Shown here: positions 7,681 through 16,373 of the stretch, one piece after another | How positions within the stretch are numbered: position 1 is the stretch's first letter | How the letters are laid out: each line of letters opens with the position of its first letter | Source: Ardenticatenaceae bacterium | GTDB lineage: Bacteria > Chloroflexota > Anaerolineae > Promineifilales > Promineifilaceae | Length of the DNA stretch: 64,000 nucleotides | Assembly (NCBI GenBank): GCA_020634395.1 | Contig: JACKBU010000011.1 | Coordinates: 62,001-126,000, forward strand | Direction of reading: 5' to 3' | Notes under the pieces: generated by a model | Seen by the model: only the letters and a program-made list of their open reading frames with translations | The model's database searches: none | What the model was told of the DNA's origin: nothing | Position numbers and translations under genes: made by a program

Positions 7681-8603
7681 TGGCCTGCTACCTGGTTTGC
7701 GACTTTGGCGGCACCAAGCTCTCGGCGGCAGTGATGGAGACCACGGCCGTACCCCACGCCGCCTCAAACTGGCAGTCCCGGCAGCGTGTTTTCTCCCCGC
7801 CCGGCGCCGATCGCGCCTACGACATCCAGACGATGATCGCCCTGGGGCGGGAACTGCTGGCCGGGCGGCAGCCCACGGCCGTTGGCGTCAGCTTTGGCGG
7901 CCCGGTCAACCATCAGACCGGCATGGTCTACCTCTCTCACCACGTGCCCGGCTGGGAATCCACCCCTTTGCAGGCCATTCTCGCAGAGGCGTTTGCCGCG
8001 CCGGTGTTCGTGGACAACGACGCCGACATTGCCGCCCTGGGCGAATATCACTTCGGCGCGGGGCAGGGCCTCGACAGCCTGTTTTACGTGACGGTGAGTA
8101 CGGGCATAGGGGGAGGCTGGATTCTAAACGGCCGTCCCTGGCGCGGGCATCAGGGTCTGGCCGGGGAAATCGGCCACACCTTAGCCGACCCGGCCGGGCC
8201 GCTTTGTTTGTGCGGCAAACACGGCTGCGTGGAGCGGCTGGCCTCCGGCCCCTACATGGCGCAGGATCTGGCCGCGCGCGGCGTGATTGGCAGTCCTATC
8301 ACCGGCGAGCGAGTGGCCGAACTGGCCGCCCAGGGCCAGCCAGACGCGCAAGAAATTTTGCAGCGCGGGGCCTGGGCTTTGGGCGTGGGATTGGGCCACG
8401 CCGCCAACTTCATCAACCCGCAGCGGTTTGTGCTGGGCGGCGGCGTCACCAAGTCCGGTGACGATTGGTGGCGGATGGTGCGGCAAACGGCCGTAGCCAC
8501 CGCCCTGCCCGAGTTTCGTTTTGACATTGTGCCCGCCGCCCTGGGCGACGACGCGCCGCTGTGGGGCGCGCTGGCCCTGGCCGCCCGCCTGGACAAAAGC
8601 TGA
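7680..8603 (+). CDS. ROK family sugar kinase
   Basis: A 307-residue ROK protein. The ATP-binding DFGGTKLSAAV is at the N-terminus, VDNDADIAALGE holds the catalytic Asp region, and GEIGHTLADP is followed by the zinc site CLCGKHGCVE, all diagnostic for glucokinase/fructokinase-type ROK enzymes rather than ROK repressors, as there is no N-terminal HTH. ATG at 7680 overlaps the TGA of the HAD gene. The substrate is probably a hexose or N-acetylhexosamine, but this is inferred. Confidence 0.92.
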   Translation: MACYLVCDFGGTKLSAAVMETTAVPHAASNWQSRQRVFSPPGADRAYDIQTMIALGRELLAGRQPTAVGVSFGGPVNHQTGMVYLSHHVPGWESTPLQAILAEAFAAPVFVDNDADIAALGEYHFGAGQGLDSLFYVTVSTGIGGGWILNGRPWRGHQGLAGEIGHTLADPAGPLCLCGKHGCVERLASGPYMAQDLAARGVIGSPITGERVAELAAQGQPDAQEILQRGAWALGVGLGHAANFINPQRFVLGGGVTKSGDDWWRMVRQTAVATALPEFRFDIVPAALGDDAPLWGALALAARLDKS

Positions 8604-8605
8604 AA

Positions 8606-9166
8606 ATGGACCCGATTACCATCATAGGCTGCGAGGGGAAGGGCGGCGTCTATCTGCTGCGGCTGCGGATCGCGGAGCCGCTGGCGGTGGCCTTTGGCCG
8701 TTTCCGCCAGGGCCAGCCGCAGCCCCTTCCCGCCGGGGAGATGGTGTACGTTGGCTCGGCGCTGGGCGGACTGGCGGCGCGGCTGCTGCACCACGCCACC
8801 CGCACTCACGGCCGTCCGCCGCAGCCCATCCGCACTACCATGCTGGCCGAATTCCCGGCGCTGGGCCTGGCCGGGGCCAATCTGCGCCCGCCAACCGGTA
8901 AAAAACTGCATTGGCACGTCGATTATCTGCTGGACGAAACGGCCGTAACCCTCACCCACGTCATTCTCCTGCGCACTCCCGCCCGGTTGGAGGTGCCGCT
9001 GGGCCGCTGGCTGGGTGCGCAGCCGGAAACGGCCGTTATCGCCCCCGGCCTGGGCGCGCGTGATGTGCGCGGCAGCACCCACCTGCTGCGCATCGCCGCC
9101 CCGGAAAGCTGGTGGCAAGCCCTGCCCGCCCGCTTTCAGGCTGGGCTGGATACCGGCGATTTTTAA
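8606..9166 (+). CDS. DUF123 (GIY-YIG-like) family protein
   Basis: 186 residues, starting two bases after the ROK stop. PAGEMVYVGSALGGLAARLLHH and KKLHWHVDYLLD are the two conserved blocks of DUF123, a domain also found fused to endonuclease III in archaea and distantly related to GIY-YIG nucleases. The C-terminal half carries a LGARDVRGSTHLLRI segment, matching the conserved G-(S/C)-xHL motif of the family. Biochemical role is not established. Confidence 0.85.
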   Translation: MDPITIIGCEGKGGVYLLRLRIAEPLAVAFGRFRQGQPQPLPAGEMVYVGSALGGLAARLLHHATRTHGRPPQPIRTTMLAEFPALGLAGANLRPPTGKKLHWHVDYLLDETAVTLTHVILLRTPARLEVPLGRWLGAQPETAVIAPGLGARDVRGSTHLLRIAAPESWWQALPARFQAGLDTGDF

Positions 9167-9302
9167 GCCGGCGCCCAAGCGCCGGCCTCCAAAACGACGC
9201 CGGCTAACCACTGCTTTTTCCGCCAACTTCCCCATCGGCGGACCTATCCACCCACTGCCCGGCCACATGCCCAATTCTGTAAACTGCTCTACAATCCCGC
9301 CT

Positions 9303-11030
9303 GTGAAGAAGCAAACCACATCCTCCCTGATCCTACTGGCCTGCCTGCTGGCCATCTTAACCCTGGCCGCGTGCAGCCCGGTGGCCGCCTCCGGCGAGGC
9401 AGAACCGCCCACGGCCGTTCCCCCATCACCTTCCCCCACTGCCGCTGCCACGGCCAGCCCGCCGCCCACGCTGTCTCCGCCCGCCACGCCGACGGCCGCC
9501 CCCACGGCCGTTGCCACCCATACGCCCACGCCCGCGCCGCCCCAGTTCAGCAATCCCCCGAACGAAGCCCTGGCGCAAACGGCCGTCGCCGCCAACGCCG
9601 AACTCCTGCGCCCCGAACCGGCCAACACCGGCCTGTGGCAGTACGCTGCCAACACCTTCATCCACCCGCTGGCCCTGGTGGTGCGCCAGGAGACGGCCTA
9701 CCTGCTGGATGGCGGCCGCGTGCTGGCCCTGGATCTGACCCGGCCTGCCGCGCCGGAGCTGTTGTTGTCCCCTGGCGACGTGGCCGCCGGGGTCACGGTG
9801 ATTGAGCCGCTGGACATTTTCGCCGCGCCGGACGGCCTGCTGGTGCTGGACCGCGCCGGCGACGTCTACCGGCGCGATTGGGACACCGCCGCCTGGAGCC
9901 TGGAACGCGACGACCGGCCGATTGGCGACACGTCCAGCCATTATTACGTGGCGTTGGATGGGCTGGCAAACGGCCGTTTCCTCCTGGAAACCAGCTACAA
10001 ATACGTCATGAACTACGTCGACGGGCAGCAGCAAGCCTTGTGGATGCTGCCCGAAGCGCGCGCCGTGGACGTGGCCGCCGCCCCCGGCCCCGACGACATC
10101 CCCAACGTCTATGTGCTGCTGCAAGCGATGGACAGCGACGCCGGCAGTTTGCGCCTCTACCGTGACACGGCCAGTGTGACCAGCTTCCGCCCGCCGGACA
10201 TCATCACCCAGCCGCGGCAGATTGTGGCGAGCGACACGGCCGTCTACGTGCTGGACGAAAACGGCCGTCGCCTGCTCGTCTTCAAGCCCGATAACGGCCG
10301 TCTCCGGCAAATGTGGCAGCTCCCCGCCGAAGTCAGCGCCATCGGCCAGACGCCGGGCGGCGATCTGCTGCTGGTCGGGCGCGACCGCCTCTACTTCCCC
10401 AACCAGCCGCAGCGGCTGGCGGCCATCAGCGGCGGCCCGCAGTTGGTTGGCCCGCAGCCCCACGATCCCGCCTTCCTGGCGGCCATCAGCGGCTTTTCCT
10501 CGCCGATTGGCCCCAACGTTTCGCCGCGTGACCTGCAAATGCCCGGCGCGCCGCGCCATTACCGCCTGGGCGTCCACCAGGGCTCCGATTTCTACTGGAG
10601 CCTCGGCTCGCCGGTCTACGCCGCCGCCGACGGCACCGTCATCCGCGCCATGCACGATTACACACCACCGCTCCCGGCCCAATTTTTTGCCTGGCAGGCG
10701 GAGGCGCAGCAGTTGGGCTACACCTCGGAGGAGGCTCTGGATTTTTACCGCGGGCGGCAGGTGTGGATTCAACACGCCAACGGGCTGGTGTCGCGCTACG
10801 TTCACCTGGACAGCATTGATTACCGCGTCCAGGAAGGCCAGCCCGTGACCCAGGGCCAGCTTATCGGCACGGTGGGCAATTCCGGCTCGCCCGGCTCGTT
10901 GGAAAGCGAAGATTCGGACGTCCACCTCCACTTTGAGCTGTGGCTGGGCGACCATTACCTCGGCCAGTTCCTGCGCCCGGTGGAGACGCGCTACTGGATT
11001 GAGCGCATCTTGTTGGGGCGCGCGCCATGA
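9303..11030 (+). CDS. M23 (LytM-like) metallopeptidase lipoprotein with a beta-propeller-like middle
   Basis: 575 residues. A lipoprotein signal ends in LTLAAC, lipidated Cys at residue 24; this decides the GTG start at 9303 over the longer open frame. Residues about 28-75 are a Pro/Ala/Thr linker, and about 95-400 have repeated short strands ending in LLVLD or VYVLDENG, suggesting a beta-propeller. The C-terminal peptidase M23 domain has HQGSDF (H-x-G-x-D zinc ligands) at about residue 424 and HLHFEL (H-x-H) at about 543, so the catalytic set is complete. A surface-anchored peptidoglycan endopeptidase is likely. It overlaps the next gene as ATGA. Confidence 0.9.
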   Translation: MKKQTTSSLILLACLLAILTLAACSPVAASGEAEPPTAVPPSPSPTAAATASPPPTLSPPATPTAAPTAVATHTPTPAPPQFSNPPNEALAQTAVAANAELLRPEPANTGLWQYAANTFIHPLALVVRQETAYLLDGGRVLALDLTRPAAPELLLSPGDVAAGVTVIEPLDIFAAPDGLLVLDRAGDVYRRDWDTAAWSLERDDRPIGDTSSHYYVALDGLANGRFLLETSYKYVMNYVDGQQQALWMLPEARAVDVAAAPGPDDIPNVYVLLQAMDSDAGSLRLYRDTASVTSFRPPDIITQPRQIVASDTAVYVLDENGRRLLVFKPDNGRLRQMWQLPAEVSAIGQTPGGDLLLVGRDRLYFPNQPQRLAAISGGPQLVGPQPHDPAFLAAISGFSSPIGPNVSPRDLQMPGAPRHYRLGVHQGSDFYWSLGSPVYAAADGTVIRAMHDYTPPLPAQFFAWQAEAQQLGYTSEEALDFYRGRQVWIQHANGLVSRYVHLDSIDYRVQEGQPVTQGQLIGTVGNSGSPGSLESEDSDVHLHFELWLGDHYLGQFLRPVETRYWIERILLGRAP

Positions 11031-12874
11031 CCGCCAAAGAAGCCCGCCGCCGCGCTTTAGAGCGCCAGATTGCCCGGCTGGACGGCCGTTTGACGGCGCT
11101 GCGCCGCAGCAGTGACCAGTATGCCCGCTGGCGGCTGGGATCGTTCCTGGCGGCGCTGGTTTTGTCGGCGGGCAGCCTGCTCACCTGGGGGATTTGGGCC
11201 TGGGTGGGGGTAACGGCCGTGGCCATCCTTCCCTTCATCTTTCTGGTTCAGGCCAACCGCCGGATTGATGAGGCTATCGCGCGTTATGCCATCTGGCAGG
11301 AAATCAAACAGACCCACGCAGCCCGCATGGATCTGGATTGGGCCAACATTCCTGCGGCCCCGCCCCCGCCGCCGCGCCTGGACCATCCGTTTGCCCTGGA
11401 TCTGGACCTGCTCGGCGACCATTCGCTGCTGCAGCTGCTGGATACGGCCGTGTCCCTCGAAGGCAGCCAGCGCCTGCGCGATTGGCTGCTGGAAACTGAG
11501 CCGGAAGTGACGGCCGTCAGCGAACGCCAGCCGCTGGTGGCCGAGTTGGCCGCCATGCCCCGCTTCCGCGACAAACTCGCTCTCCAGGCCACGCTGGCCG
11601 CCGGTGACGGCGAAAAATGGCCCGGCCAGCGCATCCTGGCCTGGCTGAACAGCCAGACGGAAGCCCGGCCGGTGCGGCCGGTGTTGTGGCTGCTGTCCGG
11701 GCTGGCTGTGGTCAATCTTGCCCTGCTGGGCCTGAATCTGGCCGGCGTGCTGCCGGCGCTGTGGTCCGTCTCCTGGGCGATTTATGGCCTCATTTTCGCC
11801 ACCCGCTTCGGCGACGCGGCCCCCATCTTTGAGGACGCTTACTTTTTGGAGAAGAATCTGCGCCGTCTGGGTGTGGTGTTTAGCTTTTTGGAGCGTTATC
11901 CGTATGGTGGGCGGGCGCGGGTGGCGGCTTTATGTGCGCCGTTTCTGGACGAGGCTGAACGGCCGTCGCGCCATCTGCGCACTGTAACCACTGTCCTCAC
12001 CCTGGCCGGGCTGCGCCAGAATCCGTTCCTCTGGTTCTCGTTGAACGCGCTCGTCCCCTGGGATTTGTTCGTGGCCGACCGGCTGCGTATTTGCCAGGCG
12101 GCGCTGCGCTCGCGCCTGCCCGGCTGGCTGGACCGCTGGTTCGAGCTGGAGGCGCTGAACAGCCTAGCGACCTTCGCCTACCTGAACCCGGAGGCGGTCT
12201 ATCCCACCATCCACACCGGGGACGGGCCGCTGCTGGCGGTAACGGCCGTGGGCCATCCCCTCATCCCCGATGCCGGGCGCGTTTGTAACGATTTTCGCCT
12301 CAATCACCTGGGCGACGTGGCCATCATCACCGGCTCCAACATGGCCGGCAAAAGCTCGTTTTTGCGCACGCTGGGCGTGAATCTGGTTCTGGCCTATGCC
12401 GGCGGGCCGGTGCTGGCCCAATCGTTCCAGGCGCGGCTGTTCCGCCTCTACACCTCCATCCGCGTCAGCGACTCGGTGACGGATGGCTTTTCCTACTTTT
12501 ACGCCGAGGTGCGGCGGCTGCAAGGGCTGCTGGCGGCGCTGGAAACGGAAGACGAACGGCCGTTATTCTTCCTCATCGACGAGATTTTCCGGGGGACAAA
12601 CAATCGGGAGCGGCTGATCGGCAGCCGGGCGTTTGTGCGGGCGTTGGTGGGCGGGCACGGCGTGGGATTGATTGCCACCCACGACCTGGAACTGGTGAAG
12701 CTGGCTGAGGAGCGAACGGCCGTGCACAACTTCCATTTCCGCGACGACGTGGTGGACGGGAAGATGGTGTTCGACTACACTCTGCGCCCCGGCCCCTGCC
12801 CCACGACCAACGCCCTCAAGATCATGCAGTTGGCCGGCCTGCCGGTTGCCGACGCCGATCTGCAGGAGGATTAG
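11027..12874 (+). CDS. MutS-family ATPase with N-terminal membrane segments
   Basis: A 615-residue protein whose C-terminal third is a MutS ATPase domain: ITGSNMAGKSSFLRTLGVN (Walker A), LFFLIDEIFRGTN (Walker B), RLIGSRAF (signature region) and IATHD. The N-terminus differs from mismatch-repair MutS: after a basic coiled start it has two hydrophobic helices at about 40-80, a lever/core region, and a further helix pair at about 215-265. It lacks the mismatch-binding domain I with its Phe-x-Glu motif. Membrane-associated MutS-like proteins of this kind exist in several phyla but their role is unknown. The gene starts inside the M23 stop. Confidence 0.85.
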   Translation: MTAKEARRRALERQIARLDGRLTALRRSSDQYARWRLGSFLAALVLSAGSLLTWGIWAWVGVTAVAILPFIFLVQANRRIDEAIARYAIWQEIKQTHAARMDLDWANIPAAPPPPPRLDHPFALDLDLLGDHSLLQLLDTAVSLEGSQRLRDWLLETEPEVTAVSERQPLVAELAAMPRFRDKLALQATLAAGDGEKWPGQRILAWLNSQTEARPVRPVLWLLSGLAVVNLALLGLNLAGVLPALWSVSWAIYGLIFATRFGDAAPIFEDAYFLEKNLRRLGVVFSFLERYPYGGRARVAALCAPFLDEAERPSRHLRTVTTVLTLAGLRQNPFLWFSLNALVPWDLFVADRLRICQAALRSRLPGWLDRWFELEALNSLATFAYLNPEAVYPTIHTGDGPLLAVTAVGHPLIPDAGRVCNDFRLNHLGDVAIITGSNMAGKSSFLRTLGVNLVLAYAGGPVLAQSFQARLFRLYTSIRVSDSVTDGFSYFYAEVRRLQGLLAALETEDERPLFFLIDEIFRGTNNRERLIGSRAFVRALVGGHGVGLIATHDLELVKLAEERTAVHNFHFRDDVVDGKMVFDYTLRPGPCPTTNALKIMQLAGLPVADADLQED

Positions 12875-13983
12875 CCGGCCGCAGTTTCCCGGGCTATCGC
12901 CGCCTCCAAAGCAGCGACTAGCCGGGCGATCTGTTCTTCCGTATGCGTGGCAAAAATGGCAATACGCAGCGCGCCGCCTGCCGGCACGCTGGTGTAGTGG
13001 GTGGAGTGGGCCACCAGCACGCCCTGATCAAAAAGATCAGCCTGGAGGCGGGCCAGGTCCAGCCCGCTGCGCTGCTCCAGACAGATAACGGGGACGGGCG
13101 TATCCGGCAGCGCCCAACCCAGGGCGCGTAAGCCGGCGCGGGCCTGGGCGACGTTGGCGCGCAGTTGGCGGCGCAGCGAATCATCGCCATGCAGCAGGGT
13201 GAGGGCGGCGGTAGCGGCGGCGGCCGCAGGCAGCGGCGGGCGGCTGGCGCCTTCTTGCACGTTGGCGTGGGCGGCCAGCTCATCAATCAGAGCTGCCCCG
13301 CCGACGATGAAGCCGCCGTAGGCGCCGAGGGCTTTGCTGAAGGTGTGGCAGGTGTAGCAGCGGTCGTCGTGCAGGCCAAAGTGTTCCAGCGTACCACGGC
13401 CGTTTTCGCCCAGTACCCCGGTGGCGTGGGCGTCGTCGACGCAGAGCAGGCCGTTGAACGGCCGTATCGCCGCTGCCAGATCAGGCAGGGGGGCAATCTC
13501 ACCCGATACGGGGAACACACCGTCGGTCATCAGCAACGGCCGTTCGCCAGCTTGCAGCTCTTTCTGACACAGCGCGGCGGCATGGCGGGCATCCAGATGA
13601 CGGTAGGCGTAGAGGGGCTTGCCCGCTGTGCGCGCGCCGTCCCACACACTGTAGTGGGCCGCTTCGTCGATGAAGATGCGCTCGTAGCGAGGGCGCAGCC
13701 CCTGGGCCAGAATGGCGTTGCCGAGGTAGCCGGAGGCGAAGTACAGCATTTTCTCCGTGCCAAAGTAGGCGCAGGCTGCAGCTTCCAACTGGTGGTAGAT
13801 GGGATGGTTGCTGCCGAAGCCGCCGGAGTTGGCCAGGCCGTAGGTGGTCAGCGCGTCGACGGCCGTCTGGCGCACGGCGGGGTGGTTTTGCAGCCCCAGA
13901 TAGCCGCAGCCGGCGAAATAATCTACGAGACGGCCGTTGATGACGGTGCGCGCCCCCATGGGTCCCTGCATTTCATAAGTCAT
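12871..13983 (-). CDS. alpha-oxoamine synthase family PLP enzyme (BioF/Kbl-like)
   Basis: 370 residues of fold-type I aminotransferase. VDDAHATGVLGENGRG is the PLP-Asp motif and TFSKALGAYGG carries the Schiff-base Lys, both typical of the 8-amino-7-oxononanoate synthase / 2-amino-3-ketobutyrate CoA ligase group. DYFAGCGYLGLQNHP replaces the usual N-D-YLGL motif. No biotin or threonine-catabolic gene is nearby, so the specific reaction (amino acid plus acyl-CoA) is open. I chose ATG at 13983 with AAAGGA 12 bases upstream; an in-frame TTG at 14031 would add 16 residues. Its stop codon overlaps that of the convergent MutS-like gene. Confidence 0.85.
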   Translation of the reverse strand: MTYEMQGPMGARTVINGRLVDYFAGCGYLGLQNHPAVRQTAVDALTTYGLANSGGFGSNHPIYHQLEAAACAYFGTEKMLYFASGYLGNAILAQGLRPRYERIFIDEAAHYSVWDGARTAGKPLYAYRHLDARHAAALCQKELQAGERPLLMTDGVFPVSGEIAPLPDLAAAIRPFNGLLCVDDAHATGVLGENGRGTLEHFGLHDDRCYTCHTFSKALGAYGGFIVGGAALIDELAAHANVQEGASRPPLPAAAAATAALTLLHGDDSLRRQLRANVAQARAGLRALGWALPDTPVPVICLEQRSGLDLARLQADLFDQGVLVAHSTHYTSVPAGGALRIAIFATHTEEQIARLVAALEAAIARETAAG

Positions 13984-14095
13984 GGTGTGAATGGTTCCTT
14001 TGTTAACTTTCTTGTATGGAATTGTAGCCAACCTTGTCTGAATTCACCTTTTTTTGCCGCGGTTTCTATGCCATAATCGTTGGCTGGAGGTTCGC

Positions 14096-14677
14096 ATGCT
14101 TACTGGCTGGTATCAAACGTTGTTTATGTTGTTGGCGATCTTACCGTTTTATGTGACCGATACCTATTTTCATCACAGGTATGATCCGCAACGGCCGTCT
14201 GGCAAAAGCGGCCGCAGCTGGTTGATCGTCGGGATTTCTCTGGTTATTTCGGCCTTTCTGCTTTTGCAGCCGATTTTCTGGCCCGGGTTGAGCTGGTATA
14301 CCAGTGCTGCCTGGGGGCTGGCTATCCAGATCATTGGCGTAATGTCTTTGCTGGCGGCCGCGGCCCTCAATCTATGGGCGCGCATTAACCTGGGTGAATT
14401 TTACGTGCAGCGCAGTGAAGTGCAGGAAAACCACCGCCTGATCAATACAGGCCCTTACGCTTATGTGCGCCATCCTCTATTTACGGCTTATTTTTTGATC
14501 ATCATTGGCGTCTTTTTGACCAATCCAGCCTGGCACACCTTGTTGGTGCTGATCGGCGGCTATTTTTACATCACCAATCTGGCCCGGAAAGATGAAGCCG
14601 TTCTGCGCCAGGAGCTTCCGGAATACGAGGCCTATATGGCCACAACGCCGCGTTTTTTGCCGTCTCTCCACGGCTGA
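14096..14677 (+). CDS. isoprenylcysteine carboxyl methyltransferase (ICMT/PEMT-like) membrane protein
   Basis: 193 residues with about five hydrophobic helices. The C-terminal half has the conserved GPYAYVRHPLFTAYFLIIIGVF and ARKDEAVLRQELPEYEAY blocks of the ICMT-like family, where the Arg-His-Pro and Glu residues bind S-adenosylmethionine. Bacterial members methylate unknown small or lipid substrates. GGAGG at 14086-14090 is five bases before the ATG, which decides this start over the upstream one at 14054. Confidence 0.88.
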   Translation: MLTGWYQTLFMLLAILPFYVTDTYFHHRYDPQRPSGKSGRSWLIVGISLVISAFLLLQPIFWPGLSWYTSAAWGLAIQIIGVMSLLAAAALNLWARINLGEFYVQRSEVQENHRLINTGPYAYVRHPLFTAYFLIIIGVFLTNPAWHTLLVLIGGYFYITNLARKDEAVLRQELPEYEAYMATTPRFLPSLHG

Positions 14678-14695
14678 CGCCCATCCTGAAGGCTG

Positions 14696-15478
14696 TCAGG
14701 CGACAAGCGGGCAGGGCAGTTCCAGTCCATGTTTTTCCAGCAGCGCCGCGTCGGCCAATAGTGCCTCGGTACGGCCGTCGGCCACAATTCGCCCTTCATC
14801 CATAACCAGCATGCGCGGCAGCAGATCGCGCACCAGCAGCAAATCGTGCGTGGCGACGATCATCGTCTGCGGCAGGTCGCGCAGCAGGTTGATCAGGCTG
14901 CGCCGGGCGCGTGGGTCCAGCCCGGCGGAGGGTTCATCCAGCACCAGAAGATCGGGCTGCATGGCCAGCACGGTGGCCACGGCGATGCGTTTCTTCTCGC
15001 CTACACTCAAATGGTAGGAGATGCGGTCGGCGTAATCGGCCATGCCAACCTGCTCCAAAGCGCGCGACACGGCCGTTTCAATCTCCTCCGCCTTTAAGCC
15101 CATGTGCAGCGGGCCAAAGGCCACATCCTCGCGCACCGTGGGCGAAAAAAGCTGGTCGTCGGGACTCTGAAAGACCAATCCAACTTTGGCACGGATGGCC
15201 GGTAGGGTTGTTTTTTCCAGGGAAAGCTGGCCGACTTGAATACGGCCGTTACCCTGCAGCAAGCCGTTCAGGTGCAGCAGCAGCGTACTTTTGCCCGCGC
15301 CGTTAGGCCCAACCAGGGCTACCTTTTCCCCGGCGTGGATGGTGAACGAGACAGTGTGCAATGCCTGACGGCCGTCCGGATAAAAAAATGACAGGTCGTC
15401 TATTGCCAGGATGGGCGCGCCGCCGTTGGGGGATGTGATAGATGGCAACGCCGGATGCGGTTCGTGGAGAATCGGCAT
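14696..15478 (-). CDS. cbiO: energy-coupling factor ABC ATPase, cobalt/nickel transporter
   Basis: 260 residues with GPNGAGKST (Walker A), FQSPDDQLFSPTVREDVAFGP (the Q-loop and following block typical of ECF ATPases), LSVGEKKR (signature) and LLVLDEPSAGLDP (Walker B). With CbiQ and CbiM upstream in the same direction, it energises Ni2+ or Co2+ uptake. A 101-base gap separates it from cbiQ, larger than the other spacings in the operon, with no clear promoter. Confidence 0.93.
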   Translation of the reverse strand: MPILHEPHPALPSITSPNGGAPILAIDDLSFFYPDGRQALHTVSFTIHAGEKVALVGPNGAGKSTLLLHLNGLLQGNGRIQVGQLSLEKTTLPAIRAKVGLVFQSPDDQLFSPTVREDVAFGPLHMGLKAEEIETAVSRALEQVGMADYADRISYHLSVGEKKRIAVATVLAMQPDLLVLDEPSAGLDPRARRSLINLLRDLPQTMIVATHDLLLVRDLLPRMLVMDEGRIVADGRTEALLADAALLEKHGLELPCPLVA

Positions 15479-15579
15479 AATAATCCTTTTGAGGCAGCGG
15501 AAAGCAAATTTTCACCCTGTGCAGGCTGCCCGCCGCTCGCTGCCTTCGTGAGATCCGGAAATTTATCCTGGTCAGCCGA

Positions 15580-16371
15580 TTATAGACGGCCGATCAACTG
15601 TATAAACAGTAGCAGGAGGAGCAGCATAAACAAGGCCAGCCAATCCCGCCGCGCCATCTGGTGGGCATTGCTGGTGGGCCATTCGCCCTGGTAGCCGCGG
15701 GCCAGCATGGCCTGGTAAAGGCGGTCGCTGCGTTCATAGCTGCGCAAAAACAACTGGCCGACCATGTTGCCAGCTACCTGCGCCCGCCAGACCCATGTGC
15801 CACCAGCGCGCTGGCCGGTAACAGCGGCGCTGCGGGCTTCGCGGGCGCGCAGCAGGCGTTTCACTTCATCGCCCAGCACCGTCAGGTAACGCACCATGAA
15901 GGACACAATGGCTACCAGCACGGCCGGTAAGTGCAGATGGCGCAGGGCGTGCATCAGGTCTGGAAAACGGGTGGCGGCGACGAGCAAAATGGCAGCCTGG
16001 ACGGCCAATAAACTGCGAATGAGAATACTGCTAAAACGAATCAGTCCCGTATCTGTAAGGATGAGCTGCCAGGGGCCAAGCTGGATGCCCAACAACGGCC
16101 GTCCCGGCAGCGAAAACATGACAGTTACAGCCGCCAAAAGAAAAGGCAGCACCACAAACGACCGTTTGACGGCGTAGTCCCAGCCCAGCCCGGTGGCATA
16201 GCTGAGGGCCAGCAGCAGCAGCCAGGTGAGCAAAAAAGCCAGCCACGCGCCATCCGGCAGCAGCACAGTCGCCAGGATGATGGCGACGGCGCCGATTACC
16301 TTCACACGCGGGTCCAGCCGGTGCAGAAAGCTGTCGCCAGTCTGGTAACGGTCGAGAGCATGAAACTGCAT
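15580..16371 (-). CDS. cbiQ: energy-coupling factor transmembrane subunit CbiQ
   Basis: 263 residues. HALDRYQTGDSFLHRLDPRVKV is the standard CbiQ N-terminus, and the two coupling motifs ALRHLHLPAVLV and LLRAREARSAA (Ala-Arg-Glu/Ala-Arg-Gly pattern, second at SDRLYQAMLARGY) contact the ATPase. Five to six transmembrane helices are visible. It begins two bases after cbiM stops, so the two are coupled. Confidence 0.93.
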   Translation of the reverse strand: MQFHALDRYQTGDSFLHRLDPRVKVIGAVAIILATVLLPDGAWLAFLLTWLLLLALSYATGLGWDYAVKRSFVVLPFLLAAVTVMFSLPGRPLLGIQLGPWQLILTDTGLIRFSSILIRSLLAVQAAILLVAATRFPDLMHALRHLHLPAVLVAIVSFMVRYLTVLGDEVKRLLRAREARSAAVTGQRAGGTWVWRAQVAGNMVGQLFLRSYERSDRLYQAMLARGYQGEWPTSNAHQMARRDWLALFMLLLLLLFIQLIGRL

Positions 16372-16373
16372 GT

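Noticed and set aside
8252..10955. Two long open frames on the minus strand (8252-9661 and 9426-10955)
   Set aside because: They lie antisense to the ROK, DUF123 and M23 genes, have no family resemblance or Shine-Dalgarno, and are the result of GC-rich codon use on the opposite strand.
13165..14076. 303-residue frame on the plus strand
   Set aside because: Antisense to the alpha-oxoamine synthase, which has clear PLP motifs; the plus-strand frame has none.
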